Shown here: one piece after another, positions 1 through 7,689 of the stretch
Layout of the letters: the number at the start of each line of letters is the position of its first letter
Numbering within the stretch: the stretch's first letter is position 1
Assembly (NCBI GenBank): GCA_009773555.1
Contig: WSXZ01000020.1
Span: 1-63,304 of the forward strand
Origin: Methylocystaceae bacterium
GTDB lineage: Bacteria > Pseudomonadota > Alphaproteobacteria > Rhizobiales > Beijerinckiaceae
Direction: 5' to 3'
DNA length: 63,304 nt
Translations under genes and position numbers: made by a program
Notes under the pieces: generated by a model
Told to the model about the DNA's origin: nothing
The model's database searches: none
Seen by the model: only the letters and a program-made list of their open reading frames with translations

Positions 1-1
1 T

Positions 2-349
2 CTCGTCGCCTCGCTGACGGCGCCGTGGGACAATGCGGCGCGCGAAGCGGCGCGCGTCATTCTCTCGCGCATCGCCGCGGAAGAAGAAGCGCGCACGACC
101 CGCGACGTGCGCGCAAGCCTGCCTACGCTGAGCGAACATATCCTGAAAGAAGCGGAAGCGAACTTCGGCGCCGGATTGCGCGACATCGACGACGAGTCAG
201 CGACGTTCTCCTGTCCGGCGAACAATGTCGCGGCGCTCGCCGACTGGCTGATCGCCCGAGGCGCCAAGAGCGTCACCAGCGCGCGGCTCGATTATATCTT
301 TCAGGCGGAGAACGCCTTGTGGAGCAGGCTGGCGGCGCGGCTTGGGTGA
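2..349 (+). CDS. hisG: ATP phosphoribosyltransferase HisG, 3' end only
   Basis: This is the last 115 codons of a gene that starts outside the window. HisG catalyses the first step of histidine biosynthesis, joining ATP and PRPP to give phosphoribosyl-ATP. The visible part matches, from memory, the C-terminal region of the roughly 325-residue HisG found in Bradyrhizobium-like Rhizobiales: a segment around VASLTAPWDNAAREAARVI, then ARTTRDVRA, and a terminal strand-helix RLDYIFQAENALW close to the stop. The gene ends in TGA and is followed at once by a palindromic repeat. The catalytic region cannot be seen here. The identification rests on this C-terminal similarity only. Confidence 0.82.
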   Translation, partial: LVASLTAPWDNAAREAARVILSRIAAEEEARTTRDVRASLPTLSEHILKEAEANFGAGLRDIDDESATFSCPANNVAALADWLIARGAKSVTSARLDYIFQAENALWSRLAARLG

Positions 350-350
350 T

Positions 351-388
351 GTCATTCCCGGCAGGTCGAAGACCTGACCGGGAATCCA
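351..388. repeat. REP-like palindromic element, left flank of AT-rich island
   Basis: A hairpin with outer arms ATTCCCGG (354-361) and CCGGGAAT (378-385) and an inner stem CAGGTC-GAA-GACCTG (362-376). The outer sequence GTCATTCCCGG...GGGAATCCA recurs in inverted orientation at 2412-2448 and twice at 13410-13512, so it belongs to a repeat family. It sits 2 nt after the hisG stop and could also act as a transcription terminator, although no T-run follows. Confidence 0.8.
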
Positions 389-405
389 CAGTCGCAACAA
401 ACATT

Positions 406-432
406 TTCGGCATTATGGCGCAAACGCCACAA
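406..432 (+). repeat. Inverted repeat, left copy
   Basis: A 27-nt segment containing the core TGGCGCAAACGCCA, itself a small hairpin. It is matched at 26 of 27 positions by the reverse complement of 2368-2394. Together with the outer palindromes at 351-388 and 2412-2448 it forms a composite inverted repeat around a roughly 2 kb AT-rich segment. Confidence 0.75.
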
Positions 433-531
433 CGGGCGCGCGATGACGGCGCGCCGATGGGATCCAGCTAATAGCTTGCTGCCCGGCCTACGCTGCGGAA
501 TCATCCACGCGGCAGAAAGGTCACGCACGCA

Positions 532-1446
532 ATGTGGTTCTCATCAAGATTGCAGTTCCTCCGATCACTTGGCGGGACGTTCGTCGCAAAGTTCATCGCT
601 CCTCTTTGGGGCTTACTCGGTGCGTGGGATTTATTGCTGTCGCAAATTATTCCAAAGGAGATTTCTGACAGAATTCCAAAATTATCGGAGGTCGCAGCGA
701 TGACGACTGGCCTCCTTTCTTGGCAATTGTGGCTTGTTTCGGGGAGCTTGTTGCTGGCGGCGGCCGCTATAGAGGCGTCATTTCGGGCGCACGCTAAGCA
801 TATTGCCATCGCCCCAAAACTCGAATCCGCTACGGAATTTGATCTTCGTGTAACGACAAAATTTTCCGAGCCTTATGCTATCCGTGACGGGAAGGCGCTG
901 ATCGAATACTTTTTTACTAACGGAAGCGATAAAGATATTTTAATCAATGATGTAGGGATATACTATTTCATGATCACAAAAGGTCTCCTTAAAGGAGACG
1001 ACGATTATTTGGATTTCTGTGTAAAGAAAGCCTATAGCAGTCCAGATGTGCATGATATCATCGCGCCGATGGCCGTTAGTGGATTTGGAATGTTAATTGA
1101 AAACAAGAATGTATTGTCTTTCTTTCTTCGCCCGTTGAAGGCAACAAACGGAGCTGGTAGGCTTATTGGTAGAAATTTATTCATAGGAAAGAGATCAACA
1201 GACGTTGTAACCGCCGAATATGATCTAGAAAGGGTTCGCGAAGGATACTCAATTGTTGCTATATGCACGTCATTTAGGCTTATAGACGCCGCTGGGAGTA
1301 TGGTAACTGTTGTTGCGCCTGGTATTTATATCGAGGACGCATCTTTCGATGACAGGATGCGCGGCACAATCACGAGTAGCGCATATGGAACATATACGAT
1401 TTTGCCGACGTTTTCAGACAAAAGGTGTTCATATTCCAAGACTTAG
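532..1446 (+). CDS. Unknown membrane-anchored protein (AT-rich island)
   Basis: I do not recognise the family. The 304-residue product has two hydrophobic segments near the N-terminus (about residues 17-40 and 58-80), followed by a roughly 220-residue domain with many beta-type stretches, probably soluble and anchored to the inner membrane. Codon use is AT-rich compared with its neighbours, which suggests horizontal transfer. A second in-frame ATG at 700 has a much better ribosome binding site (GGAGG at 687-691) and would give a 248-residue form with one membrane segment. The N-terminal 56 residues still look coding. A DUF2513 gene follows on the same strand after 84 nt, so the two may be co-expressed. 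Confidence 0.65.
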   Translation: MWFSSRLQFLRSLGGTFVAKFIAPLWGLLGAWDLLLSQIIPKEISDRIPKLSEVAAMTTGLLSWQLWLVSGSLLLAAAAIEASFRAHAKHIAIAPKLESATEFDLRVTTKFSEPYAIRDGKALIEYFFTNGSDKDILINDVGIYYFMITKGLLKGDDDYLDFCVKKAYSSPDVHDIIAPMAVSGFGMLIENKNVLSFFLRPLKATNGAGRLIGRNLFIGKRSTDVVTAEYDLERVREGYSIVAICTSFRLIDAAGSMVTVVAPGIYIEDASFDDRMRGTITSSAYGTYTILPTFSDKRCSYSKT

Positions 1447-1530
1447 GTTATCAGTCGTCTGACAATCGAAGGGTTTTAGTGCCAAGTGTTTGTCATGCTG
1501 GTAGAGCATTTTTCTGACGAGGATTTTGAC

Positions 1531-1914
1531 GTGAAGCGCGATATGGATTTAGCTAGAGAGATGCTTCTTAAGATTGAAGCATCTACAAAAAGTCTTTCGT
1601 CTGATGATCTCATTGAGCCAGCAGATGGAAAATCAGATGAGAAAAATTACCTACTAAATAAGATGAGAGAGGCAAATTTAATTAATTGCATTTCTACTAC
1701 AGTTACTAGCGGCGTGACCTATCATTTAGGTATAGAACTAACATGGGGCGGACATGATTTCCTGGATACAGTTAGAGATACGGCAATTTGGTCAAAAACA
1801 AAAGAGGGAGCAAACGCTGCGGGATCGTTCTCTTTTGAACTCATTAAAGCGCTAGCGAAGGGATATGCAAAAAAGCAGATTGAAGAAAAAACAGGGATTT
1901 CTCTTGATCTATAA
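1531..1914 (+). CDS. DUF2513 domain protein
   Basis: The 127-residue protein opens with KRDMDLAREMLLKIE and has the block LTWGGHDFLDTVRD, then IWSKTKE, and a C-terminal helix SFELIKALAKGYAKKQIEE. These are the hallmarks of DUF2513, a small family often found in phages and genomic islands and of unknown biochemical role. The GTG at 1531 was chosen because family members begin with M-K-R-D-M-D and because a GAGG lies just upstream at about 1519-1522; an ATG at 1486 would add 15 residues not typical of the family. Codon use is AT-rich like the upstream gene. Its last 6 nt overlap the end of the convergent gene. Confidence 0.8.
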   Translation: MKRDMDLAREMLLKIEASTKSLSSDDLIEPADGKSDEKNYLLNKMREANLINCISTTVTSGVTYHLGIELTWGGHDFLDTVRDTAIWSKTKEGANAAGSFSFELIKALAKGYAKKQIEEKTGISLDL

Positions 1915-2334
1915 TATCCGCCACACGCAAACGCCATTCCGCTTTCCGGCCTTTGCGATGCGCCGCCGCTTTTCTTGCCCCTTCACGGCATGGATGACAT
2001 GGCTTGCGACAGCCTTCCGCAGCAACGCATCTCTTTCGTCGAGTCCTTTGGCGCGGATCACTGCAATGGCCAGTTCCCGCGTGTCGAGAGGGGCGCCGGC
2101 GCTTTCCAGAGCGGCCATGCACAACTTCGTTATCTCCCGGTATCTGAAGATTCGCTGGATACCCATGGACGCCGCTTGATGCATTTCTCCGCTCGCTTCG
2201 AATATGGCCAGCGTCGCATTGACGTGCGTAAGATCGCAGCGCGTTGCCGCCAGCGTTTGTTCATAGGAGATGATCAACGATTCGAGTTCATCCCGCTTGC
2301 GGCGCAGGGTGAGAACAATATTCGGTTCAGCCAT
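1909..2334 (-). CDS. Small coiled-coil/basic protein of unknown function
   Basis: The 141-residue product has an N-terminal heptad-like helical region (about residues 8-50, LRRKRDELESLIISYEQTL), then a middle segment (EITKLCMAALESAGAPLDTRELAIAVIRAKGL, residues about 67-98) that resembles a winged-helix or restriction-associated helix-turn-helix fold, and a basic tail ending in VCVWRIL. I recognise no named family; the layout recalls small proteins annotated as hypothetical in Rhizobiales islands. A DNA-binding role is inference. It converges on the DUF2513 gene and its promoter side faces the right inverted repeat. Its GC-rich codons match the host, unlike the other two island genes. Confidence 0.6.
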   Translation of the reverse strand: MAEPNIVLTLRRKRDELESLIISYEQTLAATRCDLTHVNATLAIFEASGEMHQAASMGIQRIFRYREITKLCMAALESAGAPLDTRELAIAVIRAKGLDERDALLRKAVASHVIHAVKGQEKRRRIAKAGKRNGVCVWRIL

Positions 2335-2367
2335 GCCGGAATTCTAATGCAAACCGGGCTACTGGGC

Positions 2368-2394
2368 TTGTGGCGTTTGCGCCATAATACCGAA
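2368..2394 (-). repeat. Inverted repeat, right copy
   Basis: Reverse complement of 406-432 with one mismatch. The core TGGCGTTTGCGCCA can form a small hairpin. It lies between the start of the small coiled-coil gene and the right REP-like palindrome. Confidence 0.75.
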
Positions 2395-2411
2395 CATTTT
2401 GGAGGTCGTTC

Positions 2412-2448
2412 TGGATTCCCGGTCGGACCTACGTCCGCCGGGAATGAC
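2412..2448. repeat. REP-like palindromic element, right flank of AT-rich island
   Basis: TGGATTCCCGG (from 2412) pairs with the CCGGGAAT part of CCGGGAATGAC (to 2448), with inner arms GGAC and GTCC. It is the inverted counterpart of the element at 351-388 and the same family as the pair at 13410-13512. It lies just beyond the end of the deacetylase-like gene. Confidence 0.8.
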
Positions 2449-2463
2449 AAACCGCAAACCGAT

Positions 2464-3486
2464 TCACGCTTCCATCAAGGCGCCGACATGCGCCGCTGCG
2501 CTGCGCGCAAGATCTTCCGGCCGATAGCCGCCCTCAAGCAGCGAGACGATGCGTCCCTTGCAGCGACGCGCGGCGATCTCCATCACGCGCAGCGTGACGT
2601 CTCGGAAATCCTCTGCGACGAAACGCAACCCGCCGAGCGGATCGTGGAGATGGGCGTCGAAGCCGGCGCAGAGAATGATCAGATCGGGCGAAAACGCCTC
2701 GACACGCGGCAGAATGCGCGACGTGAGCGCCTCGCGGAACTGCGCGCCGGCGTCGCCCTTTGCGAGCGGCGCGTTGACGATCGTGTCATGCGCGCCGGTT
2801 TCGCTCACCGCCCCCGTGCCGGGATAGAGCGGCATCTGATGCGTCGACGCGTAAAGCACGTTTCGATCGCTCCAGAAAATCTCCTGCACGCCATTGCCGT
2901 GGTGCACGTCGAAATCGACGATGGCGACGCGCGACGCGCCATGCGCCGCGCGCGCATGCAGCGCCGCCACGGCGGCGTTATTGAAAAAGCAAAAGCCCAT
3001 CGGCGTATCGCGCGTCGCATGATGTCCCGGCGGCCGCATGGCGACGAACGCGTTCTTGGCGTCGCCGCGCATCACCGCATCGACGGCCGCCAGCGCGCCC
3101 CCGGCTGCGCGCAGCGCCGCTTCTTGCGTGGCGCCGTTCATGGCGACGTCCGGACCTATGCGCGCATATCCTTCTGAAGGCGCCGATTTCGCGAGATGCG
3201 CGAGGTGTTCAAAACTATGCGCGCGCAACAAAGCTTCCTGCGCCGCCAAAGGCGCCTCGCCGCGCAGAAGGCCGGCGAAGCGCGGGTCGTCAAGCGCGCG
3301 CAGAATGGCGCGAAGGCGCTCCGGCCGCTCGACATGCGCCGGCCCCATGTCATGCGCCAGCGCCGCGGGGTGCGTGACGAGCAGGGTCGAGGCTGTTGCA
3401 GCGCGCGCGCCGAAGGCGAGGCTTGCGCCGGCGCCGGCGATGGCTTTTCGGCGCGTGACGGCGGCGGGGTGTCGTTCTCGCGCCAT
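2464..3486 (-). CDS. Histone-deacetylase-family hydrolase with Tat-type leader
   Basis: A member of the arginase/deacetylase fold family (HDAC, AcuC, acetylpolyamine amidohydrolase), zinc-dependent enzymes that remove acyl groups from amines. The 340-residue protein carries the expected motifs: RPPGHH (active-site His pair, about 155-156), IVDFDVHHGNG (metal ligands Asp191/193 and His195) and CAGFDAHLHDPLGG (a further Asp ligand). The N-terminus has VTRRKAIAGAGAS followed by a hydrophobic stretch and an Ala-rich region, like a twin-arginine export signal, which is unusual because most members are cytoplasmic. The ATG at 3486 is preceded by AGGA at a 5-nt spacing; a TTG 12 nt upstream is less likely. 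The substrate is unknown. Confidence 0.88.
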   Translation of the reverse strand: MARERHPAAVTRRKAIAGAGASLAFGARAATASTLLVTHPAALAHDMGPAHVERPERLRAILRALDDPRFAGLLRGEAPLAAQEALLRAHSFEHLAHLAKSAPSEGYARIGPDVAMNGATQEAALRAAGGALAAVDAVMRGDAKNAFVAMRPPGHHATRDTPMGFCFFNNAAVAALHARAAHGASRVAIVDFDVHHGNGVQEIFWSDRNVLYASTHQMPLYPGTGAVSETGAHDTIVNAPLAKGDAGAQFREALTSRILPRVEAFSPDLIILCAGFDAHLHDPLGGLRFVAEDFRDVTLRVMEIAARRCKGRIVSLLEGGYRPEDLARSAAAHVGALMEA

Positions 3487-3592
3487 TTCATTCCTCAAGC
3501 TTCAAACAGAGCATAAGATCGCCGAAAGCACGTGTCAGCCAATTTGGATTTGACAGCAAGAAACGCATTGCGGCGATCGTCGCAAAAGTTGG

Positions 3593-4630
3593 ATGATGCG
3601 CGACATGCAGACGAACGACATGACGCAGGCAAATTCGCTCCGCCTCGACGAAGCGCGCTGGGCGGCGGTTGTCGCGCGCGATGCGCGCCGCGACGGCGAC
3701 TTTTACTATTGCGTCGAAACGACTGGCGTCTATTGCCGCCCCTCCTGCCCGTCTCGGCCGGCGAAGCGCGCCAATGTGCGCTTTTGCGCCACGGCGGCGG
3801 AAGCGGAGGCGGCAGGTTTTCGTCCCTGCCGTCGTTGTCGGCCCGAGGCGCCGTCGCAGGGGGAGCGGGACGCGGAGAAGATCGCCCGCGCCTGCAGAAT
3901 GATCGAGGCGGCGGAAGCGCCGCCGACGCTTGCGCAGCTGGCGCGCACGATCGGACTGAGCCCCTATCATTTCCACCGACTGTTTTCGCGCATCGCCGGG
4001 GTTACGCCCAAAGCCTATGCTCAGGCGCATCGGCGTGCGCGTCTGCGCGGCGAACTCAAAGAGAGCCGCATAGTGACAAAGGCGATCTATGAATCCGGCT
4101 ATAATTCGAGCGCGCGGTTCTATGCGACGGCGAAGGACACATTGGGGATGACGCCAAGCGCCTATCGCGCGGGGGCTCCACGCGAAACGATCCGCTTCGC
4201 CATCGGCCAGTCGTCTCTGGGCGCGGTGCTCGTCGCGGCCAGCGCGAAGGGCGTTTGCGCCATTTCGCTTGGCGACGACCCCGAAGAGCTGCTGCGCGAT
4301 CTGCAAGATCGATTTCCACGCGCGAGCCTCATCGGCGGCGATGAGTCGTTCGAACGCTATGTCGCCGCGGCGGTGGGCATGGTTGAGCGGCCTCAAACGC
4401 GCTTTGATCTGCCGCTCGATATGCGCGGCACGGCCTTTCAGCAGCGCGTCTGGGCTGCGCTGCGCGACATTCCGGCAGGAGAGACGGCAAGCTACGCCGA
4501 GATCGCGAAACGCATCGGCGCGCCGAAGGCGACGCGCGCCGTCGCGGGCGCCTGCGCGGCCAATCCGGTGTCGCTCGCGGTTCCCTGCCATCGCGTCGTG
4601 CGCAGCGACGGCGCGCTTTCCGGCTACTAG
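3593..4630 (+). CDS. ada: Ada: methylphosphotriester/O6-methylguanine methyltransferase and regulator, C-terminally clipped
   Basis: Ada repairs alkylated DNA by moving methyl groups to its own cysteines and then activates the adaptive response. The order is standard: an N-terminal zinc domain (YCRPSC and FRPCRRC, Cys48, 52, 79, 82), an AraC-type helix-turn-helix (about 95-190), and a C-terminal methyltransferase domain with PCHRV (acceptor Cys332). The reading frame ends at SGY-stop, directly where family members continue with roughly RWGVERKRALLERE. About 15-20 residues are therefore missing, which could impair folding of the methyltransferase domain. Only 5 nt separate this stop from the end of the convergent gene. 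Two ATGs stand at 3593 and 3596; a later ATG at 3620 is also possible. Confidence 0.88.
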   Translation: MMRDMQTNDMTQANSLRLDEARWAAVVARDARRDGDFYYCVETTGVYCRPSCPSRPAKRANVRFCATAAEAEAAGFRPCRRCRPEAPSQGERDAEKIARACRMIEAAEAPPTLAQLARTIGLSPYHFHRLFSRIAGVTPKAYAQAHRRARLRGELKESRIVTKAIYESGYNSSARFYATAKDTLGMTPSAYRAGAPRETIRFAIGQSSLGAVLVAASAKGVCAISLGDDPEELLRDLQDRFPRASLIGGDESFERYVAAAVGMVERPQTRFDLPLDMRGTAFQQRVWAALRDIPAGETASYAEIAKRIGAPKATRAVAGACAANPVSLAVPCHRVVRSDGALSGY

Positions 4631-4635
4631 GCGCT

Positions 4636-5337
4636 CTACGCGCTTCGAAGCGCCGCATGTTCTTCATTGATCGCGTCGTGCAGCTCTTTCCACAGAGCAT
4701 TGATGCGCACGTCCGGCCCCCAATTGTAGAGCGCCTTGGCGACCTCCGCGATCGTCTCATTGATGGGTTCGCTTTCTCCCTCCTCCAACTCGAGAGAGAA
4801 AAGCTTCGGCGGCGCATCGCCTTTCCAGGCGTCCCAATGTTCGTTCGAATAATTGGAAACGCCGCGCAGCGCCGCGAGTAGTTCCGGCGCGTATTTGGCG
4901 AAGCGTCGGTGCAAGCGCCCGTCGCTCGGCTCTGCGCGATAGGCGTCGCGTACAACGAAATAGCGCACATGCTGCAGTTCATGCGCAAGGCAGCAGCCGA
5001 GGCGGGCGTCGCTCATTTGCGGGTCGTAGTAGATTTCGATGCGGCCGTCGGGGAAAGACTGCCCCTCCGACGTAAAGCTCTGGCCGAGATAGTTGAACGT
5101 CTTTTTCCGTGGGCTGAGGGTCACTTCGCTGACGTCGTAGCCGAACTCCGCCACGAGCGCCGCGAGCGTTTGCCGCTTCCTAAAGAAATCGGGCGCGTTT
5201 TCGATCTCGCTCACCGTCTGCACGGGCGCCGGGTCGGCGTGCGGCATGCGCCGTGCGGCAAGCCTTGAGCGGAGAAAAGACAGCGCGTCGAAACCCCGCC
5301 GCTCACGTCCTAGGCGCACTTCCGAACGGCTCCTCAT
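4636..5337 (-). CDS. Unknown protein with HExxH metalloprotease-like motif
   Basis: A 233-residue product of no recognised family. The central segment ARLGCCLAHELQHVRYFVV contains HELQH, an HExxH zinc-protease signature in a hydrophobic helix, and a later NETIAEVAKALYN could supply the third ligand (Glu), as in gluzincin-type peptidases. No signal peptide or membrane segment is evident. The N-terminus is basic. With the ATG at 5337 it overlaps the 3' end of the upstream gene by 35 nt, so the two are probably translationally linked; an internal ATG at 5247 is an alternative that removes the overlap. Peptidase activity is inference from the motif alone. Confidence 0.6.
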   Translation of the reverse strand: MRSRSEVRLGRERRGFDALSFLRSRLAARRMPHADPAPVQTVSEIENAPDFFRKRQTLAALVAEFGYDVSEVTLSPRKKTFNYLGQSFTSEGQSFPDGRIEIYYDPQMSDARLGCCLAHELQHVRYFVVRDAYRAEPSDGRLHRRFAKYAPELLAALRGVSNYSNEHWDAWKGDAPPKLFSLELEEGESEPINETIAEVAKALYNWGPDVRINALWKELHDAINEEHAALRSA

Positions 5338-5791
5338 GCGTGATCACCCAGTCGAACTCCGGATGCGCCGCGGCGACATGCTCCCACCATCGCCGGCCGT
5401 CCTGCAAGCGCGGCGAGAGATCGTTGACCCTCAGCCGCCGAAAAGCGCCGGGCCGCTCCTTCATTCCGGCGATGACGGCCTCCACCATCGCCCGCCCCAA
5501 GCCGCGCTGCAAAGAGTTGATCTGTTCGAAAACCAGCGACGGCGGCTCATACGCGCCGGCGAGCAGAAGCGCGATCCCAGACGCCGCCGTCCCGTCCGGC
5601 GTTGTGATCAATTTCGAGGAGGTCGAGGCTTTGATTTCAAAGAACCCGCGCCCGTAGGGCCGCGAATCGACGAAGAGGCCGAGGGCCGCGAGATTGCGGG
5701 AGATCGCCTCGGCGATCGCCAGCATCGCTGGGTCCGGCCGTTGAACCGACCGCTTCCTCCGCCAGAACCGCAAGACCTCCCAAAACGCCAT
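5303..5791 (-). CDS. Unknown protein, weak GNAT-like features
   Basis: A 162-residue protein beginning MAFWEVLRFWRRKR. The ATG at 5791 has a near-perfect AGGAGG five nt upstream, so the longer possible frame to 5881 is rejected. The segment SLQRGLGRAMVEAVIAGM resembles the Q/RxxGxG/A acetyl-CoA loop of GNAT acetyltransferases, followed by a Trp-rich region (RRWWEHVAAAHPEFDWV), but the rest gives no clear match. The first residues look amphipathic or membrane-proximal. It is the first gene of a probable two-gene unit with the HExxH protein and is divergent from hemW, 65 nt away. Function unknown. Confidence 0.55.
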   Translation of the reverse strand: MAFWEVLRFWRRKRSVQRPDPAMLAIAEAISRNLAALGLFVDSRPYGRGFFEIKASTSSKLITTPDGTAASGIALLLAGAYEPPSLVFEQINSLQRGLGRAMVEAVIAGMKERPGAFRRLRVNDLSPRLQDGRRWWEHVAAAHPEFDWVITHEEPFGSAPRT

Positions 5792-5856
5792 GCAGCCTCC
5801 TAAAAGGGGGGGCCAGATCGCCGTGCCCTTCCCGCCGTTCCGTGCGATAAAGGGCC

Positions 5857-7026
5857 ATGGCGACACCGATTCGCAACGCATTCGATCCAGGCTTTGGCGT
5901 TTATGTCCATTGGCCGTTCTGCCTGTCGAAATGCCCCTATTGCGACTTCAATAGCCACGTGAGGCGCGGCGACGTCGACGAGGACCGCTTCGTCGAGGCC
6001 TTTAGCGCGGAGCTTGCGCATCGCGCCGCCCTGACGCCCGGGCGCGAAGTCCGGTCGATCTTCTTTGGCGGCGGCACGCCGTCGTTGATGGCGCCTTCGA
6101 CCGCTCAAGCCATTCTCTCCCAGATTTCGAGCCACTGGCCCCTCGCCAAGGACTGCGAAATCACGCTCGAAGCCAATCCGACAAGCGTCGAGGCCTCGCG
6201 TTTCAAGGGCTTCAAAGCCGCAGGCGTCAACCGCGTCTCGCTCGGCGTGCAGGCGCTGAACGACATTGACCTTCGCGCGCTCGGCCGGCAGCATTCCGTC
6301 GCGGAAGCCCTGATGGCGCTCGACGTCGCCAATTCGGTCTTCGAGCGCACGTCCTTCGATCTGATCTACGGCCGCACGGGCCAGACGCCCGCCGCCTGGC
6401 GAAAAGAGCTGGAGCTGGCGCTCACCCGTTCGCCCGAGCATGTCTCGCTCTATCAGCTGACGATCGAGCCGGACACGATGTTCGAGCGCATGGTCAACAC
6501 GGGCAAGATGGCGTTGCCCGACGTCGAAACGCAGCGCGCGCTCTGGGACGTGACACAGGAAGTCACCGCCCGCGCCGGCCTGCCGGCTTACGAAGTCTCC
6601 AATCATGCGCGGCCCGGCGCCGAGTGCCGGCACAATCTGGTGTATTGGCGCTACGGCGAATATGTCGGCGTCGGCCCCGGCGCGCATGGGCGGGTGGTCA
6701 CGCCGCGCGGGCGGCGCGCCCAGTCCACCGAGCGGCATCCCGAGATGTGGCTGACCTGCGTCGAGACCGAAGGCCACGGCATCATCGAGGACGAATTGCT
6801 CTCTTCCGAGCAGGAAGGCGACGAATTCCTGCTGATGGGGCTGCGGCTGCGCGAAGGCGTCGATCCGCAACGCTATTTCCTGCTGACCGGCAAACGCCTG
6901 TCGCAATCGCGCATCAGCGAACTTATCGGCGACGGGCTGGTCGAATTCACCCGCGACAACAGGCTACGCGTCAGCTCGGAAGGCTTCCCGGTGCTCGATG
7001 CTGTCGTCGCCGATCTCGCGGCTTAG
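5857..7026 (+). CDS. hemW: HemW, radical SAM heme chaperone
   Basis: HemW (formerly annotated as oxygen-independent coproporphyrinogen III oxidase-like) is a radical SAM protein that binds heme and delivers it to respiratory enzymes. The 389-residue protein has VHWPFCLSKCPYCDFNSH, with the CxxxCxxC cluster ligands at Cys22, 26 and 29, then FFGGGTPS (SAM binding), EANPTS, RVSLGVQ and the HemW C-terminal domain (NLVYWRYGEYVGVGPGAH, later GLRLREGVD). The length is typical. In many alphaproteobacteria it follows rdgB; here the upstream neighbour is an unrelated divergent gene. A GNAT gene follows 24 nt downstream on the same strand. Confidence 0.93.
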   Translation: MATPIRNAFDPGFGVYVHWPFCLSKCPYCDFNSHVRRGDVDEDRFVEAFSAELAHRAALTPGREVRSIFFGGGTPSLMAPSTAQAILSQISSHWPLAKDCEITLEANPTSVEASRFKGFKAAGVNRVSLGVQALNDIDLRALGRQHSVAEALMALDVANSVFERTSFDLIYGRTGQTPAAWRKELELALTRSPEHVSLYQLTIEPDTMFERMVNTGKMALPDVETQRALWDVTQEVTARAGLPAYEVSNHARPGAECRHNLVYWRYGEYVGVGPGAHGRVVTPRGRRAQSTERHPEMWLTCVETEGHGIIEDELLSSEQEGDEFLLMGLRLREGVDPQRYFLLTGKRLSQSRISELIGDGLVEFTRDNRLRVSSEGFPVLDAVVADLAA

Positions 7027-7050
7027 CGGCGCGCCGCCGCTCTTGGCGCA

Positions 7051-7566
7051 ATGGTCGCGACAGTGACCTATATCGTAAGGCTCTCCGCTCCCTCTGACGC
7101 GGACGCGGTGAGCGCCCTTCTGGCGGCGAGCTACTCAACTCTGTTGGCGTCGCATTACGAAAAGGCGCTGCTCGAGCGAGCCTTGCCTTTCATGACAAAG
7201 GCGAATCCGACACTCCTCGCCTCTGGCGCCTTTTACGTCGCGCAGAGCAGCCACGGCGAACTCATCGGGTGCGGTGGCTGGTCGCTCGAACGTCCAGGAA
7301 CTGCAAAGATCGTCCCGGGGGAAGCGCATATTAGACATTTCGCCACCCATCCCGGCTGGACTCGCTTGGGCGTCGCGCGTTCCATTATGAATCGGTGCTG
7401 CATGGACGCAAAGGCTCGAGACGTAAGCGAACTTCATTGTTGCTCAACGTTCGCCGCCGAAAATTTTTACAAGGCGTTAGGCTTCAAAACCGTAGCAGGG
7501 GCGAATATCCCTCTCGACTCGCAGGTCTCATTTCCGGCCGTTCTGATGCAACACGCACTGCCGTGA
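7051..7566 (+). CDS. GNAT-family N-acetyltransferase
   Basis: A 171-residue protein with the GNAT layout: an N-terminal helix region, a strand GELIGCGGW (about residues 69-77), AHIRHFATHPGWTRLGVARSIM (about 93-114, containing the acetyl-CoA pyrophosphate loop, here TRLGVA) and the C-terminal FYKALGFKTVAG typical of motif B. The substrate cannot be predicted. It probably shares a transcript with hemW. It converges on the pmoC gene, with a strong hairpin between them. Confidence 0.8.
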   Translation: MVATVTYIVRLSAPSDADAVSALLAASYSTLLASHYEKALLERALPFMTKANPTLLASGAFYVAQSSHGELIGCGGWSLERPGTAKIVPGEAHIRHFATHPGWTRLGVARSIMNRCCMDAKARDVSELHCCSTFAAENFYKALGFKTVAGANIPLDSQVSFPAVLMQHALP

Positions 7567-7627
7567 GCGAGATGTTCGCCACACGGACGTTTCGGCCTCA
7601 GCACATGCGCCGAACCTGAGAATGCAA

Positions 7628-7656
7628 CCGGCGCCGCTCCAAGGAGTCGGCGCCGG
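7628..7656. terminator. Strong hairpin between convergent GNAT and pmoC genes
   Basis: CCGGCGCCGCTCC (7628-7640), a 2-nt loop, and GGAG-T-CGGCGCCGG (7643-7656) form a 13-bp stem with one bulged T. It lies between two converging genes and could stop transcription from both sides. There is no clear T-run on either side, so it may act as a Rho-assisted or mRNA-stabilising hairpin instead. Confidence 0.55.
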
Positions 7657-7689
7657 CCTCGCAATTATGCGGCTGATGCGCGGGCGAAC

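Larger units (their letters stand above)
406..2394. other. AT-rich genomic island bounded by inverted repeats
   Basis: The segment between the two inverted repeats holds three genes of no recognised core function. The first two have a visibly lower GC content and use many A/T-ending codons (TTT, ATT, AAA), unlike hisG and the deacetylase gene outside. No transposase or integrase is present, so it may have arrived on another element or be mobilised in trans like other REP-bounded cargo. The third gene has ordinary GC-rich codons, so only about 500-1914 looks clearly foreign. Confidence 0.45.

Noticed and set aside
351-2448. Insertion sequence or integron
   Set aside because: No transposase, integrase, target-site duplication or attC-like array is visible; only palindromic repeats border the island.
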